From: an uncultured Eubacteriaceae bacterium
GTDB taxonomy: Bacteria; Bacillota; Clostridia; Oscillospirales; Acutalibacteraceae
Direction: 5' to 3'
Assembly: GCA_937905915.1 (NCBI GenBank)
Contig: CALCVR010000215.1
Span: 1 to 5,260, forward strand
Length of the DNA stretch: 5,260 nucleotides
Part shown: in pieces, positions 1 to 5,260 of the stretch
How the letters are laid out: each line of letters begins with the position of its first letter
How positions within the stretch are numbered: position 1 is the stretch's first letter
Made by a program: the position numbers and the translations under genes
Notes under the pieces: generated by a model
Seen by the model: the letters and a program-made list of their open reading frames with translations, nothing else
What the model was told of the DNA's origin: nothing
Databases searched by the model: none

Positions 1-1
1 A

Positions 2-30
2 TTCTAATTCAATCGGTTGTATGATATACT
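2..30 (+). promoter_or_regulatory. Candidate extended -10 promoter for the murB cluster
   Basis: A TATACT hexamer at 25-30 differs from the sigma-A consensus TATAAT at one position and is preceded by TG one base upstream (22-23), giving the TGnTATACT form of an extended -10 element. Seventeen bases upstream, TTCTAA at 2-7 is a poor -35 match (3 of 6), which is acceptable for an extended -10 promoter. Transcription would start near 37 and give a leader of about 110 bases before murB. The region is AT-rich compared with the genes, as expected for a promoter. The left edge of the window hides any further upstream gene or promoter, so this may be an internal promoter of a longer operon. Confidence 0.45.
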
Positions 31-46
31 TAATTAAGGAAATGAA

Positions 47-100
47 ATGCCAAATCCAGGATCATACATGAAAATTGTCGGATCGGATGGGGCACACTAA
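47..100 (+). CDS. Possible 17-codon leader ORF upstream of murB (speculative)
   Basis: An ATG at 47 opens a 17-codon frame, MPNPGSYMKIVGSDGAH, that ends at a TAA at 98-100. An AAGGA at 36-40 lies six bases before the ATG, a normal Shine-Dalgarno distance. This is the only short frame in the leader with a plausible ribosome binding site. Against it: the best promoter would start transcription near 37, leaving the AAGGA at the very 5' end of the RNA. The peptide shows no run of one amino acid as in classic attenuators, and a frame this short is common by chance. It does not resemble any leader peptide I know. Confidence 0.18.
   Translation: MPNPGSYMKIVGSDGAH
54..88 (+). other. Weak imperfect inverted repeat in the murB leader
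   Basis: ATCC at 54-57 can pair with GGAT at 85-88, and GATC at 60-63 with GATC at 81-84. Together they give an eight-pair stem with a two-base bulge (58-59) and a 17-base loop. No T-run follows, so it is not an intrinsic terminator, and it does not match a riboswitch I recognise. The large loop makes it marginal, and it could easily be chance. Confidence 0.18.
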
Positions 101-124
101 CAATTAAAGTAAATGGGGCAAAGG

Positions 125-142
125 TTTCTCATATAGGAGGAA
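125..142 (+). promoter_or_regulatory. Small hairpin that could cover the murB ribosome binding site
   Basis: In RNA, UUUCUC at 125-130 can pair with GAGGAA at 137-142 around a six-base AUAUAG loop, with five Watson-Crick pairs and one G-U pair. The right arm includes most of the AGGAGG Shine-Dalgarno sequence of murB (135-140), so folding would hide it. The stem is short and weak and may not be stable under physiological conditions. Pyrimidine runs near a Shine-Dalgarno site also pair with it easily by chance. Confidence 0.2.
135..140 (+). promoter_or_regulatory. Ribosome binding site of murB
   Basis: A consensus AGGAGG lies eight bases before the ATG at 149 and fixes that start. An ATG at 144 is only three bases from the site and reads Met-Glu-stop, so it is not the gene start. 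The next in-frame Met codon, at 164, is too far from the site. Confidence 0.85.
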
Positions 143-148
143 GATGGA

Positions 149-1069
149 ATGAATCACACCATAATGGATCGTTTGTATCATCAGCTTTTAGAACAGGATA
201 TCCCTGTTTTAAAAGAGGAATCTATGGCAAAGCATACCACCTTCCGCATTGGAGGACCGGCCGACCTGTTTTGCTCTCCCCGATCGGAGGAGCAGCTGGT
301 AGAGGCTGTCCGATTGGCCAAGGAGAAGGGGATCCCGGTGACGGTGGTATCCTGCGGATCCAATATGCTGGTGGCGGATAAGGGCATCCGCGGTCTGGTT
401 TTGCATGTGGGAGAGGGGCTTCAGGAGATGCGGCTTGTTTCCCCCAACGTCATCCGCTGCGGCGCCGGCGCTACTATGGCCAACCTCTGCCGCTTTGCAT
501 TGGAAAAAAGTTTAACAGGGCTGGAATTTGCCTTTGGCATCCCCGGCAGCGCCGGAGGCGGAGCAACTATGAACGCGGGAGCCTATGGGGGCGAGATGTC
601 CCACGTGCTCTCAGCCTGCAACCATGTGGAGCTGGACGGCACTCCCGGCCGCTTGGAAGGAAGCGACTTGGACCTCTCCTACCGCCACAGCGCCTACAGC
701 AGCGGCTTTGCCGTCATCACCAGCGTGGAGGTCTCTCTGCGCCCCGGGGATCCTGCCGCCATCAAGGAGGCCATGGACGATTATTTAGGCCGCCGCAAGG
801 CAAAACAGCCCCTGGAATGGCCCAGCGCAGGAAGTGTGTTCAAACGTCCGGCCAAGGGATATGCATCGGCCCTAATCGACCAGTGCGGTCTCAAGGGACG
901 GCGTGTAGGCGGGGCGGTGGTCAGCCCAAAGCACGCGGGATTTATCATCAACGACGGCGGCGCTTCCTGCGAGGACGTCTGCCGCTTGATTGAAATCATT
1001 CAGGAAGAGGTGCTTCGCCAGTGTGGTATTCCGCTGGAGTGCGAGGTCAAAACCATAGGACAGAGGTGA
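149..1069 (+). CDS. murB: UDP-N-acetylenolpyruvoylglucosamine reductase MurB
   Basis: This cytoplasmic FAD flavoenzyme uses NADPH to reduce UDP-GlcNAc-enolpyruvate to UDP-MurNAc, the second committed step of peptidoglycan precursor synthesis after MurA. The 306 residues match the length of the compact type II enzymes of Gram-positive bacteria. The FAD-binding part shows HTTFRIGGPADLF (about 29-41), GSNMLVADKGIRG (70-82) and GIPGSAGGGATMNAGAYGG (130-148). The substrate part shows YRHS (178-181), PSAGSVFKRP (225-234) with the proton-donor serine at S229, GAVVSPKHAGFIIN (255-268), and a C-terminal ECEVKTIG whose E299 should be the catalytic glutamate. It is the first gene of the visible cluster and ends seven bases before rapZ. 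The first ~30 codons are richer in A and T than the rest, as is common near translation starts. Every expected motif is present, so the enzyme should be active. Confidence 0.98.
   Translation: MNHTIMDRLYHQLLEQDIPVLKEESMAKHTTFRIGGPADLFCSPRSEEQLVEAVRLAKEKGIPVTVVSCGSNMLVADKGIRGLVLHVGEGLQEMRLVSPNVIRCGAGATMANLCRFALEKSLTGLEFAFGIPGSAGGGATMNAGAYGGEMSHVLSACNHVELDGTPGRLEGSDLDLSYRHSAYSSGFAVITSVEVSLRPGDPAAIKEAMDDYLGRRKAKQPLEWPSAGSVFKRPAKGYASALIDQCGLKGRRVGGAVVSPKHAGFIINDGGASCEDVCRLIEIIQEEVLRQCGIPLECEVKTIGQR
1063..1068 (+). promoter_or_regulatory. Ribosome binding site of rapZ, overlapping the murB stop
   Basis: GAGGTG lies eight bases before the rapZ ATG at 1077 and overlaps the murB TGA (1067-1069). Ribosomes ending murB would therefore sit on the rapZ start region, which suggests translational coupling. 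A second AAGGTG at 1070-1075 is too close to the ATG to serve. Confidence 0.7.
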
Positions 1070-1076
1070 AAGGTGT

Positions 1077-1937
1077 ATGGAATTTGTCATTGTAACCGGT
1101 TTATCAGGAGCAGGAAAGTCCCGGGCCATCAACGCTTTGGAGGACATTGGATTTTTCTGTATGGATAACATTCCGCCTAAACTGGTGTCCAAGGTGGTGG
1201 AACTTTGCCTCCAGTCCAACGACAGCATTTCCAAAATGGCCATGGTCATCGACACACGGGGCGGGACCCTGTTCAACGGCTTTTTTGAAGGTTTGGAGGA
1301 CTTAAAGCGGCAAGGCTGCGACTACAAGATCCTCTTTCTAAACTGTCAGGATGTAGTGCTGGAGAACCGGTATAAGGAGACCCGCCGCCGCCATCCCCTG
1401 GCCGATGAGACCAATGGGTCGGTGGAACGTGCCATTGAGCGGGAGAGGGAACTGCTTCATCCCATCTACGAGCGGGCCGACTACACCATCGACACCTCCT
1501 ACTTATCCCCGGCCCAGTTAAAGGAACGCATCACCAACCTGTTTTTGGGGGACGTGTCCAAGGGGATGATCATCCACTGCATGTCCTTCGGCTTTAAGTA
1601 CGGCATTCCTAACGAGGCCGATTTGATGTTTGACGTGCGCTGTCTGCCCAACCCTTTTTACATCGATGAACTCAAGCACAAAACCGGCCTGGATGCTCCT
1701 GTGCGGGATTACGTATTGGAATGGGATTCCACCAAAGGCTTTGTCAAACGTCTTCTGGATATGGTGGATTATACGATCCCCCTCTATGCCAACGAGGGAA
1801 AGAGCCAGCTGGTCATCGCCATCGGCTGTACCGGGGGCAAACATCGCTCGGTGACTATTGCCGACCTGCTGTGCCAGCATCTGCTGGACAAGGGGAGGCG
1901 TGTTACCGTCAACCATCGGGATATTAATAAACGCTGA
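1077..1937 (+). CDS. rapZ: RapZ/YvcJ family P-loop nucleotide-binding protein
   Basis: Member of the RapZ (YhbJ)/YvcJ family, cytoplasmic proteins that bind and hydrolyse nucleotides. In enteric bacteria RapZ senses glucosamine-6-phosphate and acts as adaptor for decay of the small RNA GlmZ, so tuning glmS. In Bacillus subtilis YvcJ affects competence and its direct target is less clear; the enteric sRNA pathway should not be assumed here. The 286 residues are full length. The N-terminal kinase-like domain has Walker A GLSGAGKS (8-15), CMDNIPP (28-34) and a Walker B-like MAMVIDTR (54-61). The C-terminal domain carries SFGFKYGIPNEADLMFDVR (170-188), LPNPF (190-194), the family signature GCTGGKHRSV (250-259) and a terminal NHRDINK (279-285). 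In the enteric protein the GCTGGKHRSV region belongs to the sugar-phosphate pocket. It lies seven bases after murB, whose pathway uses the same amino sugar. Confidence 0.97.
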   Translation: MEFVIVTGLSGAGKSRAINALEDIGFFCMDNIPPKLVSKVVELCLQSNDSISKMAMVIDTRGGTLFNGFFEGLEDLKRQGCDYKILFLNCQDVVLENRYKETRRRHPLADETNGSVERAIERERELLHPIYERADYTIDTSYLSPAQLKERITNLFLGDVSKGMIIHCMSFGFKYGIPNEADLMFDVRCLPNPFYIDELKHKTGLDAPVRDYVLEWDSTKGFVKRLLDMVDYTIPLYANEGKSQLVIAIGCTGGKHRSVTIADLLCQHLLDKGRRVTVNHRDINKR

Positions 1938-1962
1938 GGCGGGAAATTAGGACGTCCAGCGG

Positions 1963-1970
1963 GGAGGAGG
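1963..1970 (+). promoter_or_regulatory. Ribosome binding site of whiA
   Basis: A purine block GGAGGAGG lies seven bases before the ATG at 1978 and supports that start. The 40-base gap between rapZ and whiA contains nothing else recognisable: no hairpin followed by T residues, and no good promoter hexamers. Confidence 0.8.
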
Positions 1971-1977
1971 AAGCAGG

Positions 1978-2907
1978 ATGTCCTTTTCAGCCGAGGTCAA
2001 GGAGGAGCTGTGCGGGCTGGGCCTGGGGACGGAGTCCACATTAAAGGCCCAAGCTTATGGCATGCTTTTGTTTGGACGAGCCTTTTCGGCCGAACGCGTC
2101 TGTCTTTATACCGAAAACGAAAAGGTGGCTCATCTGTACGCCCAGGTCATCGACGCACTGATCGGTGTACAGGTGCCGGTGGAACGGTCGTCGGACAAAA
2201 AGGAAGGCAGCCGTTTTTTTGTGGTGTCGGTTCCGGAAGCAGCTCAGCGGGAGCGGGTTCTGGACTGTTTCGGCCATACGGTGAAGGATATCCAGCTGCG
2301 TATCAACCGGGCCAATACCGAGGACGACGAGGGAGCGGCTGCATTTTTGCGGGGCGTCTTTTTGGCCTGCGGCACTTTGGCCGATCCGCAAAAGGAGTAC
2401 CATTTGGAATTGGCCGTCCCATTTCGCAACCTTGCATCCGACTTAGCTACCGTTTTGGGAGAATACAGCCTGACGCCCAAAACCTTGGTGCGCAAAGGCG
2501 GCCATGTGCTCTATTTTAAGGAGAGCGAACAGATCGAGGATTTCCTCACCCTCATCCACGCCATCAACGCGTCGCTGTCCATTATGAACGTGAAAATATA
2601 CAAGGACATCCGAAACCGCACCAACCGCGTCACCAACTGCGATACCGCCAACATCAGCAAAACGGTGACGGCCGCCGCCAATCAGGTGAAAGACATTTTG
2701 CTAATTCAAAAGCGGCGGGGGCTTTCCTCCCTGCCGGAGGATTTGCAGGAATTGGCGGCATTGCGGCTTCAAAATCAAGAACTGTCCCTGCGGGAGCTGG
2801 GAGGGCTGTTGTCCACACCGCTGTCCCGTTCGGGGGTCAATCATCGATTAGGGCGCATCCATGAGTTGGCCGAGGAACTGCGCCGCACCCTCAGTGAATC
2901 AGAATAA
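1978..2907 (+). CDS. whiA: DNA-binding protein WhiA
   Basis: WhiA is a DNA-binding protein of Gram-positive bacteria. In Streptomyces it activates sporulation-septation genes together with WhiB; in Bacillus subtilis (YvcL) it is nucleoid-associated and affects cell division and chromosome segregation. The 309 residues are the usual length. It opens with the family start SFSAEVKEEL (2-11). The N-terminal part is a degenerate LAGLIDADG homing-endonuclease fold: the segment AAFLRGVFLACGTLADP (121-137) stands where the LAGLIDADG motif would be and lacks its catalytic acidic residue, so nuclease activity is not expected. YHLEL (141-145) follows. The C-terminal part has NRVTNCDTANISKT (216-229) and a helix-turn-helix region, SLRELGGLLSTPLSRSGVNHRL (270-291). 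The usual Firmicutes neighbour yvcK is missing on its 5' side. No frameshift or atypical composition is seen. Confidence 0.97.
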   Translation: MSFSAEVKEELCGLGLGTESTLKAQAYGMLLFGRAFSAERVCLYTENEKVAHLYAQVIDALIGVQVPVERSSDKKEGSRFFVVSVPEAAQRERVLDCFGHTVKDIQLRINRANTEDDEGAAAFLRGVFLACGTLADPQKEYHLELAVPFRNLASDLATVLGEYSLTPKTLVRKGGHVLYFKESEQIEDFLTLIHAINASLSIMNVKIYKDIRNRTNRVTNCDTANISKTVTAAANQVKDILLIQKRRGLSSLPEDLQELAALRLQNQELSLRELGGLLSTPLSRSGVNHRLGRIHELAEELRRTLSESE

Positions 2908-2914
2908 GGGGAGG
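2908..2914 (+). promoter_or_regulatory. Ribosome binding site of dnaE
   Basis: GGGGAGG starts directly after the whiA TAA (2905-2907) and leaves seven bases to the dnaE ATG at 2922. The short 14-base gap has no room for a promoter or terminator, so dnaE must be read through from whiA or from a promoter inside whiA. Confidence 0.8.
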
Positions 2915-2921
2915 GGATCGG

Positions 2922-5260
2922 ATGGGTTTTTGCCATCTGCATGTACATAGCGAATACAGCCTTTTGGACGGCGCCTGCCGCATCGAAGGACTGGTAGAGA
3001 GAGCCGCTGCGCTGGGGCAGAAGGCTGTGGCCATCACTGACCACGGCGTGATGTACGGCGCGGTGGATTTTTATAAAGCGGCTAAAAAGCATGGGATCAA
3101 GCCTATTATTGGGTGCGAAGTGTATGTGGCCGCCCGGAAGAGGACCGACCGGGTCCACGGCCTGGACCGGGAGAACAATCACCTGATCCTGCTTTGCAAA
3201 AATGAAACGGGATATGAAAACCTGATCCAATTGGTGTCCCGGGCCTTTACCGAGGGGTTCTATGGAAAACCCCGGGTGGATCACGAGCTCTTAGAGCAGT
3301 ATCACGAAGGGCTCATCTGCATGTCGGCCTGCTTGGCAGGCGAGATTCCCAGAGCCCTGGTGCGGGGAGATTACGAGGCCGCTAAGCAGACGGCACTGTG
3401 GTATAAAGGGGTGTTTGGCGAGGGCAACTACTACATTGAACTGCAAAACCATGGCATCCAGGAGCAGCAGGATATCCTGCCTGATCTCATCCGCCTATCC
3501 CGGGAGACCGGCATCCCCATGGCCGCCACCAACGACGCCCACTATCTCACCCGGGAGGACAGCCGTCTTCAGCACGTGCTTTTGTGCATCCAGCTTAATA
3601 AGACGGTGGATGAAGACATCGGTATGGAATTCCCCACCGACGAGTTCTACATCAAAAGCGAGGAGGAGATGGCCGCCCTGTTCCCGGACGTCCCGGAGGC
3701 CATCGAGAACACCGTCAAGATCGCCGAGCAGTGTAGCTTCGATTTTGAGTTTGGCAATACCAAGCTGCCTTATTTCCAGGTGCCAGACGGCAAAGACGCT
3801 TATACCTATTTCCGGGAGATGTGTTACAAAGGCCTTTACCGCCACTATGGGGATAATCCGGACGAATCTCTCATCCAGCGGCTTGACTATGAATTGGAAA
3901 CCATCCGTTCTATGGGATATGTGGACTATTTCCTCATTGTGCACGACTTTGTGCGCTACGCCAAGGAAAACGGAATCCCCGTAGGCCCGGGGCGCGGCTC
4001 GGGCGCCGGGTCCCTGGCGGCCTACTGCATCGGCATCACCGGCATCGACCCTATGCGGTACAACCTGCTGTTTGAGCGGTTTCTCAATCCTGAGAGGGTC
4101 AGCATGCCCGACTTTGATATTGACTTTTGCTATGAGCGCCGTCAAAAGGTCATCGACTATGTGGTGGAGAAATACGGCGCCGATCATGTAGCCCAGATTA
4201 TCACCTTTGGGACCATGGCCTCCCGGGCTGCCATCCGGGACGTAGGCCGGGCATTGGGGGTGGCCTACGCTACCGTAGATTCAGTGGCGAAATTGGTTCC
4301 CTTTGAGCTTAAAATGACCATCGACCGGGCGCTGAAGGTCTCTCCAGAGCTGAAAGCCCGGTACGATGCCGAGCCGGAGATCAAAAACCTCATCGATACC
4401 GCCCGAAAATTGGAAGGTATGCCCCGGCATGCATCAACTCATGCCGCCGGCGTGGTCATCACCAGGGATCCGGTGGCAAGCTATGTGCCGCTGGCCAAAA
4501 ACGACGAGTCGGTGGTCACCCAATACACCATGACCACCTTGGAGGAACTGGGCCTCCTGAAGATGGATTTCTTAGGGCTTCGTACCTTGACGGTGCTGTA
4601 TGACGCCGCTGAAATGGTCAAGCGGCATACTCCTGATTTCGATTTGGATAAAATCTCTTTAGAAGACGAAGAGGTCTTTCGCATGCTGGCCGCCGGCCAG
4701 ACCGAAGGGGTGTTCCAGTTTGAATCGGGGGGGATGCGCCAGGTGTTGGTGCAGCTTGGCCCTCGCTCAGTGGAAGATCTCATCGCCGTTATCTCCCTGT
4801 ATCGTCCCGGCCCCATGGATTCCATCCCGCGGTATATTGAAAACCGCCATCATCCTGAGAACATCACCTATCGTCACGAGCTGCTTCGCCCTATTATGGA
4901 TGTGACCTACGGATGCCTCATCTACCAGGAGCAGGTCATGCAGGTGTTCCGCAGCCTGGCGGGATACTCCTACGGCCGTGCCGATATTGTACGCCGTGCC
5001 ATGTCCAAAAAAAAGCACGATGTCATGGAGCAGGAGCGTAAAAACTTTATCTACGGTTTAGAGCGGGAAGACGGTACTCTGGAGTGCGAAGGCTGCATCC
5101 GCCGGGGGGTGGATGAACAGACCGCCAATGCCATCTTTGATGAGATGTCCTCCTTTGCCTCCTATGCCTTTAACAAATCCCACGCGGCCGCTTATGCCAC
5201 GGTATCCTACCAGACGGCTTACATGAAGTGCCACCATCCACGGGAATTTATGGCGGCTTT
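2922..5260 (+). CDS. dnaE: DNA polymerase III alpha subunit DnaE (3' end beyond window)
   Basis: DnaE is the C-family replicative polymerase that extends primers at the fork, usually held by the beta clamp. In Firmicutes that also have PolC it mainly extends RNA primers before handing over. The open frame gives 779 complete codons without a stop, about two thirds of a usual ~1150-residue DnaE. The N-terminal PHP domain begins HLHVHSEYSLLDG (5-17) and has ITDHG (38-42), GCEVYV (64-69), CLAG (137-140) and TNDAHYL (203-209). The polymerase core has GPGRGSGAGSL (355-365), the catalytic PDFDIDF (396-402) and KMDFLGLRT (547-555) with the third catalytic Asp at D549. RHASTHAAG (502-510), GVFQFES (596-602), SLYRPGPM (625-632), RRAMSKKK (691-698) and FNKSHAAAYA (750-759) follow. 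The helix-hairpin-helix and OB-fold C-terminus lies beyond the window. The domain order with an N-terminal PHP, and no inserted DEDD exonuclease, marks it as DnaE and not PolC. The start is set by the ribosome binding site and by the PHP motif beginning at residue 5. Confidence 0.98.
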   Translation, partial: MGFCHLHVHSEYSLLDGACRIEGLVERAAALGQKAVAITDHGVMYGAVDFYKAAKKHGIKPIIGCEVYVAARKRTDRVHGLDRENNHLILLCKNETGYENLIQLVSRAFTEGFYGKPRVDHELLEQYHEGLICMSACLAGEIPRALVRGDYEAAKQTALWYKGVFGEGNYYIELQNHGIQEQQDILPDLIRLSRETGIPMAATNDAHYLTREDSRLQHVLLCIQLNKTVDEDIGMEFPTDEFYIKSEEEMAALFPDVPEAIENTVKIAEQCSFDFEFGNTKLPYFQVPDGKDAYTYFREMCYKGLYRHYGDNPDESLIQRLDYELETIRSMGYVDYFLIVHDFVRYAKENGIPVGPGRGSGAGSLAAYCIGITGIDPMRYNLLFERFLNPERVSMPDFDIDFCYERRQKVIDYVVEKYGADHVAQIITFGTMASRAAIRDVGRALGVAYATVDSVAKLVPFELKMTIDRALKVSPELKARYDAEPEIKNLIDTARKLEGMPRHASTHAAGVVITRDPVASYVPLAKNDESVVTQYTMTTLEELGLLKMDFLGLRTLTVLYDAAEMVKRHTPDFDLDKISLEDEEVFRMLAAGQTEGVFQFESGGMRQVLVQLGPRSVEDLIAVISLYRPGPMDSIPRYIENRHHPENITYRHELLRPIMDVTYGCLIYQEQVMQVFRSLAGYSYGRADIVRRAMSKKKHDVMEQERKNFIYGLEREDGTLECEGCIRRGVDEQTANAIFDEMSSFASYAFNKSHAAAYATVSYQTAYMKCHHPREFMAA
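5007..5014 (+). repeat. Run of eight A residues inside dnaE
   Basis: Eight A residues followed by G encode Lys-Lys-Lys of the conserved RRAMSKKK motif as AAA AAA AAG. The final seven bases match in phase the A AAA AAG slippery heptamer known from Escherichia coli dnaX. A -1 shift would add eight residues and stop at a TAA at 5039-5041. No clear Shine-Dalgarno stimulator or strong downstream stem was noticed, and the conserved lysines explain the run, so this is a composition feature and not a supported recoding site. Confidence 0.3.

Noticed and set aside
80..91. GGATCGGATGGG in the leader, repeated exactly at 2915-2926 over the dnaE start
   Set aside because: About one shared 12-mer is expected by chance in a window of this size, and the flanking bases do not extend the match, so it is not treated as a repeat element.
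144..152. ATG GAA TGA minimal frame overlapping the murB start
   Set aside because: An ATG three bases from the Shine-Dalgarno site that stops after two codons could in theory tune initiation. Nothing beyond the bases themselves supports this, and the ATG at 149 is better spaced.
872..1276. 134-codon - strand frame spanning the murB-rapZ junction
   Set aside because: It overlaps the conserved C-terminus of MurB and the P-loop domain of RapZ. It has no domain and no support beyond being open.
1251..1495. Two GACAC sequences (1251-1255 and 1491-1495) inside rapZ, like the Streptomyces WhiA target core
   Set aside because: A five-base word is expected about ten times on the two strands of this window. 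Both copies are inside coding sequence, far from any promoter.
2118..2340. Possible LAGLIDADG homing endonuclease or intein in the whiA region
   Set aside because: The LAGLIDADG-like fold is the normal N-terminal domain of WhiA, in full-length family context and lacking the catalytic acidic residue. There is no inserted mobile element.
2010..2519. 169-codon + strand frame inside whiA
   Set aside because: It is a shifted frame rich in Gly, Arg and Ser with no domain; the real frame shows the WhiA motifs over the same bases.
3415..3984. 189-codon + strand frame inside dnaE
   Set aside because: It is an out-of-frame shadow. Its low-complexity Ser/Arg/Pro-rich translation is typical of a shifted GC-rich gene, while the dnaE frame carries PHP motifs here.
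3495..4187. 230-codon open frame on the - strand opposite dnaE
   Set aside because: It lies wholly inside a clearly conserved dnaE segment. The translation has no recognisable domain, and long antisense frames are expected opposite GC-rich coding sequence.

Overview
This window is an ordinary chromosomal housekeeping cluster from what looks like a clostridial Firmicute of fairly high G+C. By eye, most codons inside the genes end in G or C, while the first ~150 bases are AT-rich. The order murB-rapZ-whiA-dnaE on one strand is a Firmicutes-type arrangement. The strong purine-rich ribosome binding sites and the FLACGTLADP-type WhiA sequence fit Clostridia, perhaps the Oscillospirales/Ruminococcus group. 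The family-level placement is inference; no rRNA or other lineage marker is present.

Layout. Bases 1-148 are a non-coding or leader region. It holds a good extended -10 promoter candidate (about 2-30), a possible 17-codon leader ORF (47-100), two weak hairpins and the murB ribosome binding site. Four genes then follow on the + strand. murB (149-1069) encodes UDP-N-acetylenolpyruvoylglucosamine reductase. rapZ/yvcJ (1077-1937) encodes a P-loop nucleotide-binding protein. whiA (1978-2907) encodes the LAGLIDADG-like/HTH regulator. dnaE (from 2922) encodes the DNA polymerase III alpha subunit and runs off the right edge after 779 complete codons. The gaps between genes are 7, 40 and 14 bases, no terminator-like hairpin lies between them, and each gene has its own Shine-Dalgarno sequence. 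They are therefore probably one transcription unit starting at or before the left edge.

How the genes relate. MurB makes the UDP-MurNAc precursor of peptidoglycan. RapZ in enteric bacteria senses glucosamine-6-phosphate and controls glmS, the entry to the same pathway; in Bacillus its role is less clear. WhiA is linked to cell division and chromosome segregation in Bacillus and to sporulation septation in Streptomyces. DnaE copies DNA. The cluster thus places cell-wall precursor supply, division control and replication in one unit. The yvcK (gluconeogenesis factor/CofD-like) gene usually found between rapZ and whiA in Firmicutes is absent here.

No mobile element, CRISPR array, tRNA, rRNA or defence system was seen, and I did not find an undescribed system. 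The points most worth a second look are the missing yvcK, the murB leader, and the fully conserved PHP metal site of DnaE.
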